Part shown: positions 27,845 to 36,590 of the stretch, piece by piece
Layout of the letters: each line of letters begins with the position of its first letter
Position numbering within the stretch: the stretch's first letter is position 1
Assembly: GCA_007117515.1 (NCBI GenBank)
Contig: SKGQ01000003.1
Coordinates: 1-36,590 of the forward strand
Length of the DNA stretch: 36,590 nt
Source: Ectothiorhodospiraceae bacterium
GTDB taxonomy: Bacteria > Pseudomonadota > Gammaproteobacteria > Nitrococcales > Aquisalimonadaceae
Direction: 5' to 3'
Position numbers and translations under genes: made by a program
The notes under the pieces: generated by a model
The model's input: the letters and a program-made list of their open reading frames with translations, nothing else
What the model was told of the DNA's origin: nothing
Database searches by the model: none

Positions 27845-29728
27845 ATGGCTGACTGGGACGTTGCGCAGGCGCGCGACATCTACAATGTGCGTCGCTGGGG
27901 CGGCGGCTATTTCGATATCGACGAGCAGGGTCGGATCGTCGTGCATCCCGATCGGGATGCCGGGCGACCCGGCATCGTGCTCTCCGACCTGGCGGACAGC
28001 CTGCAACAGCAGGGTCTGTCGCTGCCCGTGCTGGTGCGTTTTACTGACGTGCTGCGTGATCGCGTGGATGCCCTCTGCGGCGCGTTCGGAGACGCCATCC
28101 GCCGGCACGATTACCAGGGCGGCTACACTGCGGTTTATCCCATCAAGGTCAACCAGCAGCGGCGCGTGGTCGAAGACATCCTGCACGCTGGCGGCGAGCG
28201 GGTCGGGCTTGAGGCGGGCAGCAAACCGGAACTGATGGCGGTGCTGGCCATGGCAGCGCCCGGCTCACTGGTGATCTGCAACGGCTACAAGGATCGCGGC
28301 TATATTCGTCTGGCCCTGCTGGCCCAGCGCCTGGGGCTGCGGGTCTTCATCGTGCTGGAGAAGCGTTCCGAGCTGGATCTGGTGCTGCGGGAGGCCCAGG
28401 CCATGGGCGTGCGGCCGCAACTGGGCATGCGCCTGCGCCTGGCCTCGATTGGCACCGGCAAATGGCAGAACACCGGTGGCGAGAAATCGAAATTCGGCCT
28501 GACTGCGGCACAGGCCCTGTCGGTGGTCGAGCGGCTACGCGCCGATAATGCGCTGGACATGCTGACGCTGCTGCATTTCCACCTGGGTTCGCAGATCCCC
28601 AATGTCCGCGATATTCGTCGGGGCATGCGCGAGGCCGCGCGCTATTACGCGGAGCTGCATCGTCTGGGCGTGCCGGTACAGGTGCTCGACGTGGGCGGCG
28701 GGCTTGGCGTCGATTACGAAGGCACACGCTCGCGCAATTACTGCTCGATGAATTACAGCATCGGCGAGTACGCCAACAACATCGTGCATGCCGTATGGGA
28801 GCTGTGTGCCGAGCAGGGCCTGCCGCATCCGGATCTGATTTCAGAGTCAGGTCGCGCCCTGACCGCCCATCACGCCGTGCTGATCAGCAATGTCATCGAT
28901 CACGACAGTGGTGGCACCGATGGTGAACCGGCGGCACCCGCCGAGGACGCGCCCCAGATCCTGCACGACCTCTGGCGCTGCGCCCGGGGCGAGCATGCCG
29001 GCTCGCCGCTGGAGCTGTATCACGATGCCATGCATGGACTGCAGGACGCGCAGGATATGTATGTCCACGGTGTACTGGACCTGCCGCAGCGGGCCCAGGC
29101 CGAGCAGCTCTACCGGGCCGCCTGTCATCGCGTTCGGCCGTTGCTCAATGCCACCGCCCGCAATCACCGCGAGGTCATGGACGAACTCAACGAGAAGCTG
29201 GCCGACAAGCTGTTCTGCAATCTCTCGATCTTTCAGTCCATGCCCGATGTCTGGGCGATTGATCAGGTGTTCCCGATCCTGCCGCTGGCGGGGCTTGACC
29301 AGCGCCCGGAGAGCCGTGCCGTGCTGCAGGATCTGACCTGCGATTCCGATGGCTGCATCCGCCTTTATGTGGACGGCGAGGGCGTGGAGAGCACCCTGCC
29401 TCTGCCGCGGTATCGGCCGGGTGAGCCGTATCGCCTGGGCATCTTTCTGGTCGGCGCCTATCAGGAGATCCTCGGCGATATGCACAACCTGTTCGGGGAT
29501 ACCGATTCAGTGAATCTGGAGCTGAGCGCCGACGGTTACCAACTCAGCGAGCCGGCCCGGGGCGATACCGTGGCCTCGGTGCTGCGCTACGTGCATTTCG
29601 AGCGCGATTCCCTGCTCGACGCCTATCGCCGCCGGGTCGAGTCCGCCGAACTCACGGGGGAAGAACGCGCGGCGTTCCTGACCGAGCTGGAGGCGGGGCT
29701 GGACGCGTACACCTATCTGGAATCCTGA
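27845..29728 (+). CDS. speA: Biosynthetic arginine decarboxylase
   Basis: YTAVYPIKVNQQRRVVEDILHAGGERVGLEAGSKPELMAVLA; LHFHLGSQIPNVRDI; SESGRALTAHHAVLI. Confidence 0.95.
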   Translation: MADWDVAQARDIYNVRRWGGGYFDIDEQGRIVVHPDRDAGRPGIVLSDLADSLQQQGLSLPVLVRFTDVLRDRVDALCGAFGDAIRRHDYQGGYTAVYPIKVNQQRRVVEDILHAGGERVGLEAGSKPELMAVLAMAAPGSLVICNGYKDRGYIRLALLAQRLGLRVFIVLEKRSELDLVLREAQAMGVRPQLGMRLRLASIGTGKWQNTGGEKSKFGLTAAQALSVVERLRADNALDMLTLLHFHLGSQIPNVRDIRRGMREAARYYAELHRLGVPVQVLDVGGGLGVDYEGTRSRNYCSMNYSIGEYANNIVHAVWELCAEQGLPHPDLISESGRALTAHHAVLISNVIDHDSGGTDGEPAAPAEDAPQILHDLWRCARGEHAGSPLELYHDAMHGLQDAQDMYVHGVLDLPQRAQAEQLYRAACHRVRPLLNATARNHREVMDELNEKLADKLFCNLSIFQSMPDVWAIDQVFPILPLAGLDQRPESRAVLQDLTCDSDGCIRLYVDGEGVESTLPLPRYRPGEPYRLGIFLVGAYQEILGDMHNLFGDTDSVNLELSADGYQLSEPARGDTVASVLRYVHFERDSLLDAYRRRVESAELTGEERAAFLTELEAGLDAYTYLES

Positions 29729-29745
29729 GCAACATGGAGTTGGCA

Positions 29746-30630
29746 ATGAACACCGGAGTCATTGGTCTTGGCGCGATGGGCGCCGGTATGGCACGCAACC
29801 TGGCGGCTGACGGACTGCTCGCCGCGGTCTGGAACCGGACGGCTGCAAAGGCCGAGGCGCTGGCCGCCGAGCTCGGTGTTCCCGTGGCCGCGGATCCGGC
29901 CGATCTGGCAAACCGCTGCGAGGTGATCGTCAGCTGTGTGTCCCGGGATGCGGATGTGCTGGAGGTCATACAGGCATTGCAACCCGCGCTGACCGCCGGC
30001 AAGACGGTGGTGGATTGCTCCACGATCGCAGTCGACACCGCGCGGCAGGCGGGGGCATTGGTGAGTGAGACCGGCGCCCGGTTTCTCGACGCGCCGGTCT
30101 CCGGCGGTCGGGAAGGGGCCGAGGCCGGTCAACTGGTTTTCATGGTGGGCGGTGAGGCGGAAGCCGTCGACGCCCTGGCACCGGTGTTCCAGGCCATGGG
30201 TAAGCAGACCACCCATATGGGGCCTGTCGGCAGCGGCCAGGCCACCAAGGCGGTGAACCAGATCATGGCGGCCGGCATCAATCAGGCGGTGACCGAGGCA
30301 CTGGCCTTTGGTCAGGCCTCGGGGCTGGACATGGGCAAGGTCATCGACGTGGTGGGTGGTGGTGCCGCCGGCAACTGGTTCCTGCAGAAACGCGGCGCGA
30401 GCATGGTCGACGGGGTGTTCGAGCCGGGCTTCAAGCTGGCGCTGCATCACAAGGACCTGTCCATCTGCAAACGCATGTCCGCGGAAATGGGCGTCGCGTT
30501 GCCCATCATCGAGATGACGCTGAAGCACTACGAGCGTTTGATGGAAGCAGGTTTCGGCGAGGAAGATATCTCGGCGTTGTTCCGGGCCAAGCGGGATTTG
30601 TTCGAGAATGGAAATATGAAATCGCTCTGA
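29746..30630 (+). CDS. 3-hydroxyisobutyrate dehydrogenase / beta-hydroxyacid dehydrogenase family
   Basis: MNTGVIGLGAMGAGMARNLAADGL; FLDAPVSGGREGAEAGQLVFMVGG; GSGQATKAVNQI. ATG 29734 is an alternative start. Confidence 0.9.
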   Translation: MNTGVIGLGAMGAGMARNLAADGLLAAVWNRTAAKAEALAAELGVPVAADPADLANRCEVIVSCVSRDADVLEVIQALQPALTAGKTVVDCSTIAVDTARQAGALVSETGARFLDAPVSGGREGAEAGQLVFMVGGEAEAVDALAPVFQAMGKQTTHMGPVGSGQATKAVNQIMAAGINQAVTEALAFGQASGLDMGKVIDVVGGGAAGNWFLQKRGASMVDGVFEPGFKLALHHKDLSICKRMSAEMGVALPIIEMTLKHYERLMEAGFGEEDISALFRAKRDLFENGNMKSL

Positions 30631-30642
30631 CGGATGTCAGAG

Positions 30643-30710
30643 CGCGTTTTACGTTTTAAGTTTTAGGTTTTACGTTACGTAAAACCTAAAACGTTACACC
30701 TAAAACGCGT
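30643..30710. repeat. AT-rich heptamer-based palindrome between convergent genes
   Basis: CGCGTTTTACGTTTTAAGTTTTAGGTTTTACGTTACGTAAAACCTAAAACGTTACACCTAAAACGCGT; near-perfect dyad with core arms GTTTTAGGTTTTACGT / ACGTAAAACCTAAAAC at 30660-30692. Confidence 0.85.
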
Positions 30711-30720
30711 ACCCGCCGTT

Positions 30721-31413
30721 CTAACCACGGGTACGCAAAAGAATACTATTGACGTTTTCCTCTTCCAGCCGGGCGCGGACGCGGTCGGCGCGAGCGCGGT
30801 CGGTGATCGGGCCGACGCGCACGCGGTGCCACGTTTCACCGCCGTCAATCTGCACGCTTTGGATCTCGGCCTCGACACCCATCAGCGCCATGCGCGCGCG
30901 CAGCCTGTCGGCATCGTCCTGATTGCGGAATGACCCGGCCTGAATCAGGTACTCGATTGCCGCCTCCGGCTCGGGGGCAGTTTCGGCGGTTTCACGATCC
31001 TGGCGGGGTTGTTCGGTGGCTGCGGGTGGCTCGCTCGGCGGTGTGTCCCGGATTGGCTGATCCTCCAGCGCCACGCTCGACTCCTCCTCGTCCACCGGAC
31101 GCCGGCGGAGCTCCACTGGCTCATCCGGCACCACGACTTCGGATTCCGACAATAGCTTGTAGAACTCGAAACGCGGTCGATCGTCGTCGTCGCGGCTGGT
31201 GGCCACATCATCCGCCTGGGTCACGGATTCGCTGTCGACAACTTCGTCCCGAGCGTCGCCGACATGGTGATTATGCACCAGCCACGCGATCGCCAGGCCG
31301 GGGAGGAAGCCCAGCAGCACGTAAAACCATGCTGGTGCGCTGCCGCGGTTGCGGGACTTGCGCCGGGGCTGGGCGCCGCGTTTTGCCGGTTTGTTACGGT
31401 TGCTGGCCGCCAT
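30721..31413 (-). CDS. SPOR-domain membrane protein (FtsN-like)
   Basis: Basic N-terminus + TM (FYVLLGFLPGLAIAWLV), acidic/Pro linker, C-terminal YLIQAGSFRNQDDADRLRARMALMGVEAEIQSVQIDGGETWHRVRVGPITDRARAD; next to argS. Confidence 0.85.
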   Translation of the reverse strand: MAASNRNKPAKRGAQPRRKSRNRGSAPAWFYVLLGFLPGLAIAWLVHNHHVGDARDEVVDSESVTQADDVATSRDDDDRPRFEFYKLLSESEVVVPDEPVELRRRPVDEEESSVALEDQPIRDTPPSEPPAATEQPRQDRETAETAPEPEAAIEYLIQAGSFRNQDDADRLRARMALMGVEAEIQSVQIDGGETWHRVRVGPITDRARADRVRARLEEENVNSILLRTRG

Positions 31414-33174
31414 TCACATTGCCTCGGGGGCGCCGACGCCCAGCACGCCAAGCCCGTTCCGCAGAACCTGTCGGGCCGATGCCACCAGGCAAAGTCGGGC
31501 GTCGCGCAACGGTGCGTCATCGACGATGAACTGATGTGCGTTGTAATAGGTATGCACCGCATTCGCGAGGTCGCGCAGGTAGTGGGCGAGTTGATGCGGC
31601 TCACGGGCCAGCGCGGCATTACTGATCAGTTCGGGGTACTGGCCGATCGCCGTCACCAGGGCCTGCTCATGGTCGTTATCCAGCCGCTTGAGATTGGCGC
31701 GTCCCTGTGCCTCATCGTAATGCAATCCTTTCTCGGTCAATTGCCGGAAGACGCTGCAGATCCGCGCATGCGCGTACTGCACGTAGTAAACGGGGTTATC
31801 CGCCGAGCGCGATTTCGCCAGCTCCAGATCGAAATCCAGATGCTGCTCGGGCTTGCGCATGACGTAGAAGAAACGGGCCGCATCGGTACCCACTTCATCA
31901 CGCAGTTCGCGCAGTGTCACGAACTGTCCGGACCGGGTGGACATCTGCATGCGCTCGGAACCGCGATAAAGGATCGCGAACTGCACGAGGCGCACGTCCA
32001 GCTTGTCGGCGTCCGCGCCGCTTGCGGTCAAGGCCGCCTTCACCCGCGGAACGTAGCCATGGTGGTCGGCGCCCCAGATATCGATGATCTGGTCGAAGCC
32101 GCGGTCCAGCTTGTTCAGATGATAGGCGATGTCCGAGGCGAAATAGGTGATGGCACCATTATCACGTCGGACCACGCGGTCCTTCTCGTCGCCATAGGCA
32201 CTGGAGCGGAACCAGATGGCACCGTCCTGTTCGTAGAGTTCGCCCCGCTCCTGTAGCCGCTGCAGGCCCTGATCCACGGCGCCGTTGCTGGTCAGCGAGC
32301 GCTCGGAGAACCATTCGTCGTAGGTCACGCCGAAGCCGGCAAGATCGTCGCGGATGTCATCCAGTACGGTGTTCAATGCACGGTCGAACACCAACTGATA
32401 GTCCGATTCACCCAGCAGGGTGCGGCAGCGGCCGACCAGGGCATCGATGTGTTTTTCCTTGTCCCCACCGTCTGAGGCATCGGGCGGCAGGTTGCTCATA
32501 ACTGTAACCGCCGGGTGGCGCAGGCGGTCGCCTTCGCTGCTTGTCAGAGACTCCGCGATCTCGCGCACATAGTCGCCGCGGTAGCCGTTATCCGGGAAGC
32601 GAATCGCCTCGCCGTTCGCTTCCAGATACCGCAGCCAGACGCTGGTGGCGAGAATATCCATCTGGCGGCCGGCATCATTGACGTAGTATTCGCGATGCAC
32701 GCTGTGGCCGGCTGCATCCAGCAGATTGCACAGCGCCCCACCGAAGGCGGCACCGCGCCCATGCCCGACGTGCAGCGGTCCGGTGGGATTGGCGGAGACG
32801 AATTCCACCAGCAGCTTCCGACCGCTGCCGGGCTCGGCGTGGCCGTAGTCCTCTCCGCGATCCAGTGCATCGCGTACCGGCTGGAAGGCCGCGTCCGCGC
32901 TGAGGAAGAAATTGATGAAACCCGGGCCAGCGATCTCGACGCGCTCGACGATATCGCTCTGCGGAAGGGCCGCCACCAGGGCTTCAGCGATCTCACGCGG
33001 CTTGCGTCGGGCGGGCTTGGCCAGCATCAGTGCGGTGTTCGCGGCGAAATCGCCGTGGGCCTTGTCCTTGGTCCGATCCAGCTGGATCGCGACCTGGGTG
33101 TCCGCGGGCAAGGTGCCATCTCGGGTCAGTTGCTGGACTGCGCCCTGCAGCAGGTCGTGAATCTGATCTTTCAT
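31414..33174 (-). CDS. argS: Arginine--tRNA ligase
   Basis: [55 protein letters not shown]. Confidence 0.96.
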   Translation of the reverse strand: MKDQIHDLLQGAVQQLTRDGTLPADTQVAIQLDRTKDKAHGDFAANTALMLAKPARRKPREIAEALVAALPQSDIVERVEIAGPGFINFFLSADAAFQPVRDALDRGEDYGHAEPGSGRKLLVEFVSANPTGPLHVGHGRGAAFGGALCNLLDAAGHSVHREYYVNDAGRQMDILATSVWLRYLEANGEAIRFPDNGYRGDYVREIAESLTSSEGDRLRHPAVTVMSNLPPDASDGGDKEKHIDALVGRCRTLLGESDYQLVFDRALNTVLDDIRDDLAGFGVTYDEWFSERSLTSNGAVDQGLQRLQERGELYEQDGAIWFRSSAYGDEKDRVVRRDNGAITYFASDIAYHLNKLDRGFDQIIDIWGADHHGYVPRVKAALTASGADADKLDVRLVQFAILYRGSERMQMSTRSGQFVTLRELRDEVGTDAARFFYVMRKPEQHLDFDLELAKSRSADNPVYYVQYAHARICSVFRQLTEKGLHYDEAQGRANLKRLDNDHEQALVTAIGQYPELISNAALAREPHQLAHYLRDLANAVHTYYNAHQFIVDDAPLRDARLCLVASARQVLRNGLGVLGVGAPEAM

Positions 33175-33289
33175 GAAGGTGGTGGGATCGGTAGCGGATG
33201 TGGACCGGTATTATCCGTTGTGAACAGGTGGATTCAAGGGCCGGTTTCGGCCGCCCATGCTGGGCCCGGCCAATTTGCCGGGACAGGCC

Positions 33290-35491
33290 TTACAACATGT
33301 CCTGGGGATCCACGTCCAGCGACCAGCGCACCTTGCGTGCCAGTGGCAGATCGGCGAGGCCGGGACGCAGCCTGGCCAGAAAGCGTTGCAGCATTCGCCG
33401 GTCACCACACTGCACCAGCAGTTGTGCCCGGTAGCGACCCGCACGGCGTTCCATCGGGGCCGGCACCGGGCCAAGCAGGGACAAGCCTTCTCCCGCCAGC
33501 GGTCTGCCCAGTTCCCGCGCCTGTTCCAGAAAAGCCCTCGGTGGCCCTGCCGCCGGTGCTTCGGCCCGCAGCAGGGCCAGATGACCGCAGGGTGGCAGGC
33601 CCATCAGTTCGCGCTCCGTCAGCGCCTCTTCGGCGAAAGCGCGGTAACCGTCACGCAGCAACCGCACAAGCAGGGGATGCTCCGGGTGGTGGGTCTGCAG
33701 AAAAACCTCGCCCGGGCGCTGCGCCCGGCCAGCGCGGCCTGACACCTGGACGATCAGTTGTGCCATGCGTTCGGTGGCACGGAAATCCGCACCAAACAGA
33801 CCCTGATCACAATCAAGGATGCCGACCAGGCTGACATCCGGCAGATCGTGGCCCTTGGCGAGCATCTGTGTGCCCAGCAGGATACGCGAACGACCGCTGT
33901 GGGCATCGTCCAGCAAGGCTTCCATGGCACCCTGCCGACGGGTCGTATCGCGATCGATCCGACTCACCGCATGCTCGGGAAAAAGTTCCTGCAGCGTGGT
34001 TTCCAGCTGCTCGGTTCCTTGTCCGACGGATAGCAGGGCGGTGCCTCCGCATTCGTGGCAGGCGGTGTCCATGAGCCGTTCGTAGCCGCAGTGGTGGCAG
34101 CGCAGCCGGCCTGCCGCCCGGTGGTAGGTCAGCCGCGCGTCACAGCGACTGCACTCGGCCACGGCGCCGCAGTCGTGGCACAGCAGCACCGGGGCGTAGC
34201 CACGCCGGTTGAGAAACAGAAGTACCTGGCCAGCCTCCTCCAGATGCCGCCGCATTTGCCGGATAAGCTCCGGCGACAGCCCGGCCTGCAGTGGCTGCCC
34301 GCGGAGATCCAGCAGGTGAATCTCAGGTGGGCGGGCAGCACCGGCACGCCGGTTGAGGTGGAGGTGGCGATAGCGGCCCTGTCGGGCGTTGTGCAGGCTT
34401 TCCAGCGATGGGGTGGCCGATCCGAGCACCAGCGGGATTCCAAGCTGGGTCGCGCGCACGACCGCCAGGTCCCGGGCGTTATAACGGAAGCCGTCCTGTT
34501 GCTTGAACGACAGGTCGTGTTCCTCGTCGACAATGATCAGGCCGGGGCGTGCCAGCGGCGTGAAGAGGGCGGAGCGTGTACCGATCACCACCTTCGCGCT
34601 GCCGTTACGGGCTGCAAGCCAGGCGCGGGCGCGGTCGCCGTCGGCCAGCCCGGAATGCATGACGGCGAGCCTGGTGCCGAGGCGCTGACGGAAGCGCTGC
34701 ACGAGTTGCGGGGTCAGGCCGATCTCCGGTACCAGCACCAGCGCCTGGCGTTCGTTACGCAGCGTGGCCTGCAGGGCGGCGAGATAGACTTCCGTCTTGC
34801 CGCTGCCGGTAATGCCATCGAGCAGGAACACGGCATGCTCGCCGAGGGTGGCGCGGATAGCGGTTACTGCCGCATCCTGTTCCCCGTTAAGGGCCGGGGC
34901 CTCACTGGGAACAGCGACAGACTCATGGTCGGAGATCGGCTCAAGCAGTTGCTTGTCCACCAACTGCTTTACGGCACCGCGCCAGTCGCCGTCCAGATCC
35001 TGTAGTTCCGTGACCGAGGCAGTGCCGCCAAGGTCGGCAATGTGGGCCAGAATCTGAGCCTGTCGCGGCGCGCGCTGCACGCTCCGCAAGCGCTCCTCGT
35101 CCGGAATATCGCGATTGATGCGCCAGGCGTGGATAGCCTGGGCGGCTGGCCATTGGCCGCGCCGCAGGCTGGTGGGCAGACAGCCGGCAAGGACCTCGCC
35201 AATGGGGTGGTGATAGTAGCGCGCGGCCCATTGCGCCAGACTCAGCGTGGTCGTGTCGAGTAGCGGCTCGCTATCCAGTACTTTCGTCGCTGCGCGCAGT
35301 CGATTTCTGGGGTGATCCGAGGTATCCGACAGACCAATGATCACACCGGTTTCGCGGCGCGATCCGAGCGGCACACGAATGCGCGCGCCCACCGTTGGCG
35401 ACGGCCCGTCACCCTGGGGGGGCAGGTAGTCCAGCGGGCCGGCAAAGGGACCGGCAACCGCGATCCGCAGAATGGATGGAGCCTTGTTCAC
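33290..35491 (-). CDS. priA: Primosomal replication protein N' (PriA helicase)
   Basis: LLDGITGSGKTEVYLAAL; LIIVDEEHDLSFKQQDGFRYNARDLAVVRA; zinc-binding CHDCGAVAECSRCDARLTYHRAAGRLRCHHCGY; ILLGTQMLAKGHDLPDVSLVGILDCD. Confidence 0.96.
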   Translation of the reverse strand: MNKAPSILRIAVAGPFAGPLDYLPPQGDGPSPTVGARIRVPLGSRRETGVIIGLSDTSDHPRNRLRAATKVLDSEPLLDTTTLSLAQWAARYYHHPIGEVLAGCLPTSLRRGQWPAAQAIHAWRINRDIPDEERLRSVQRAPRQAQILAHIADLGGTASVTELQDLDGDWRGAVKQLVDKQLLEPISDHESVAVPSEAPALNGEQDAAVTAIRATLGEHAVFLLDGITGSGKTEVYLAALQATLRNERQALVLVPEIGLTPQLVQRFRQRLGTRLAVMHSGLADGDRARAWLAARNGSAKVVIGTRSALFTPLARPGLIIVDEEHDLSFKQQDGFRYNARDLAVVRATQLGIPLVLGSATPSLESLHNARQGRYRHLHLNRRAGAARPPEIHLLDLRGQPLQAGLSPELIRQMRRHLEEAGQVLLFLNRRGYAPVLLCHDCGAVAECSRCDARLTYHRAAGRLRCHHCGYERLMDTACHECGGTALLSVGQGTEQLETTLQELFPEHAVSRIDRDTTRRQGAMEALLDDAHSGRSRILLGTQMLAKGHDLPDVSLVGILDCDQGLFGADFRATERMAQLIVQVSGRAGRAQRPGEVFLQTHHPEHPLLVRLLRDGYRAFAEEALTERELMGLPPCGHLALLRAEAPAAGPPRAFLEQARELGRPLAGEGLSLLGPVPAPMERRAGRYRAQLLVQCGDRRMLQRFLARLRPGLADLPLARKVRWSLDVDPQDML

Positions 35492-35765
35492 GCCGTGCAG
35501 CCTAACCGATTGTGTAAGGTGTCAGGATGTTGGCACGCAAACTGATTCAGGCGGCGATTATTGTGGATAAGTCTGTGGATGAATTGCGGATAGAGTGTCC
35601 CATCCGCCTTCCCGTTTCGGGGTTTCGTGGAGCCAGTTTGCTGATATCTTAAAAATAACTGAAAAAACAATGAGATCGCGCCCCTTTCTGTCTGCTCATC
35701 TCGGCCGTTGCAACGGCGGGGTGCACAGGCCGGAAAAGACGATTGTGCATAAAACGGCGGAAACC

Positions 35766-36344
35766 ATGCAGATTCTTGACACGGCAGCAGACGGTGAGGA
35801 CATCTGGCAGCAGATGGTGCATCTCTATCAGCAGCCGGGGGTTGCCGATCATTGTCTGCACTGCCAGGACCGGTTCCGCCTCAGCATCACGGCGATGTTG
35901 AGTCTGATTCTGCTAGCCGCCGCGGGCAGGGGCGCCATTCGCCCGCCGGCAGCCGCTGATATCGCAGACGAATCGGAGCGCTGGCAGGCAGAAGTTCTAC
36001 GCCCGCTGCGCCAGGCGCGCAACGCCCTGAAGGCCCGTCTGCAGACCGGCGCGGCGTCTGATCTGACCGACTTGCGACACGGTCTGCTGGCCCGCGAACT
36101 GGACGCCGAGCGGATCGAGCAGCGGCTGATTCTCGCCAAAGCCCTCGCGCCAGGGGCAATGGTGCCGGCTTCCGACCCATTGGCCGATGCCGCTTCGGCG
36201 CTGGCGCGCTACCTATTGGCCCTGCCCTGCTCACCCGACATCGAAAGCCGCCAGCGCCTCGGTCTGATCCTGAGTGCCGCGCTGCCGGACTACGATGGCC
36301 TGGACATTGTCCAGGCCCTGGATCTGGCCTTACGCATCGGCTAG
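35766..36344 (+). CDS. TIGR02444-like (DUF2390) protein
   Basis: MQILDTAADGEDIWQQMVHLYQQPGVADHCLHCQDRFRLSITAMLSLILLAAAGRG...WQAEVLRPLRQARNALKARL; ATG 35766 chosen over the 35595 track start. Confidence 0.65.
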   Translation: MQILDTAADGEDIWQQMVHLYQQPGVADHCLHCQDRFRLSITAMLSLILLAAAGRGAIRPPAAADIADESERWQAEVLRPLRQARNALKARLQTGAASDLTDLRHGLLARELDAERIEQRLILAKALAPGAMVPASDPLADAASALARYLLALPCSPDIESRQRLGLILSAALPDYDGLDIVQALDLALRIG

Positions 36345-36590
36345 GGAAACACTGATTTATTCCCGCGTCTGCGCCCGAGACCGGTTTTGGTCATCTGGCA
36401 AGGCGCGGTGCCGGTTCGGTAGCCTTAGCTACCGGGCCGGTGGCGTAACGCAGCCAGAGGCCAAAACCGGCCGGGGTCTTCGACTTGGGCCGCATTTTTC
36501 CCGATTGCGGCGTTGCGCTGCTTGACCGCAGAATGACTGCGGCGCTGCACAGCGCGCCTTGCCTCGGAAAAAATGCGGACTCCAACGCAG
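36343..36590. repeat. Family A TIR element, second copy, running off the window edge, with an added nested palindrome
   Basis: AGGGAAACACTGATTTATTCCCGCGTCTGCGCCCGAGACCGGTTTTGGTCATCTGGCAAGGCGCGGTGCCGGTTCGGTAGCC closely matches the reverse complement of 22446-22630; then CCGCATTTTTCC...GGAAAAAATGCGG around CCGCAG-AATGA-CTGCGG. Confidence 0.8.

Noticed and set aside
30643-30710. CRISPR-like repeat interpretation of the GTTTTA-rich tract
   Set aside because: No spacer-separated direct repeats and no cas genes; it is a single palindrome.
32515-33834. 439-aa plus-strand ORF across the argS/priA junction
   Set aside because: Antisense to two strongly supported housekeeping genes.
34055-35005. 316-aa plus-strand ORF inside priA
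   Set aside because: Antisense shadow ORF.

Overview
36.6 kb of GC-rich gammaproteobacterial chromosome, mostly core or housekeeping genes. In order: a truncated GAF/degenerate-GGDEF protein (-); a CynX-like MFS transporter (-); a lipoprotein-like remnant followed by a TadG-like protein (+); an MscS-type channel and a YciA-like thioesterase (+); a sulfur module of ArsR/BigR-like regulator and two YeeE/YedE proteins (-) divergent from a persulfide-dioxygenase-like MBL protein (+); a 7TM-PAS-GGDEF-EAL protein (-); an S24-type regulator (-); a DksA/TraR protein (+); a DUF6165 fragment (-); a deleted MFS pseudogene (+); a SulP transporter (+); tRNA-Arg(CCG) (-); a cytochrome c5-like protein (+); a TorF-like porin (+); comM (-); ubiK (-); glnK-amtB (+); fetA-fetB (+); speE (-) divergent from speA (+); a 3-hydroxyisobutyrate-dehydrogenase-like protein (+); SPOR protein, argS and priA (-); a TIGR02444-like protein (+). 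I see no CRISPR array, prophage, toxin-antitoxin module or recognisable defence island. The most interesting material is non-coding. (i) A REPIN-like dispersed element (about 245-260 bp, two copies plus a fragment, both between convergent genes) has inverted arms whose GAA-loop hairpins change sequence but mostly keep pairing. (ii) A 185-bp element with perfect 14-bp terminal inverted repeats has a second copy at the right edge and possible decayed relatives. (iii) Matched sigma-54 (GG-N10-GC) plus NtrC-like sites precede both the TorF-like porin and glnK-amtB. (iv) tRNA-Arg 3'-end and T-arm fragments are scattered beside the intact tRNA. (v) A heptamer-based palindrome lies between two convergent genes. 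All calls were made by eye, with no database search.
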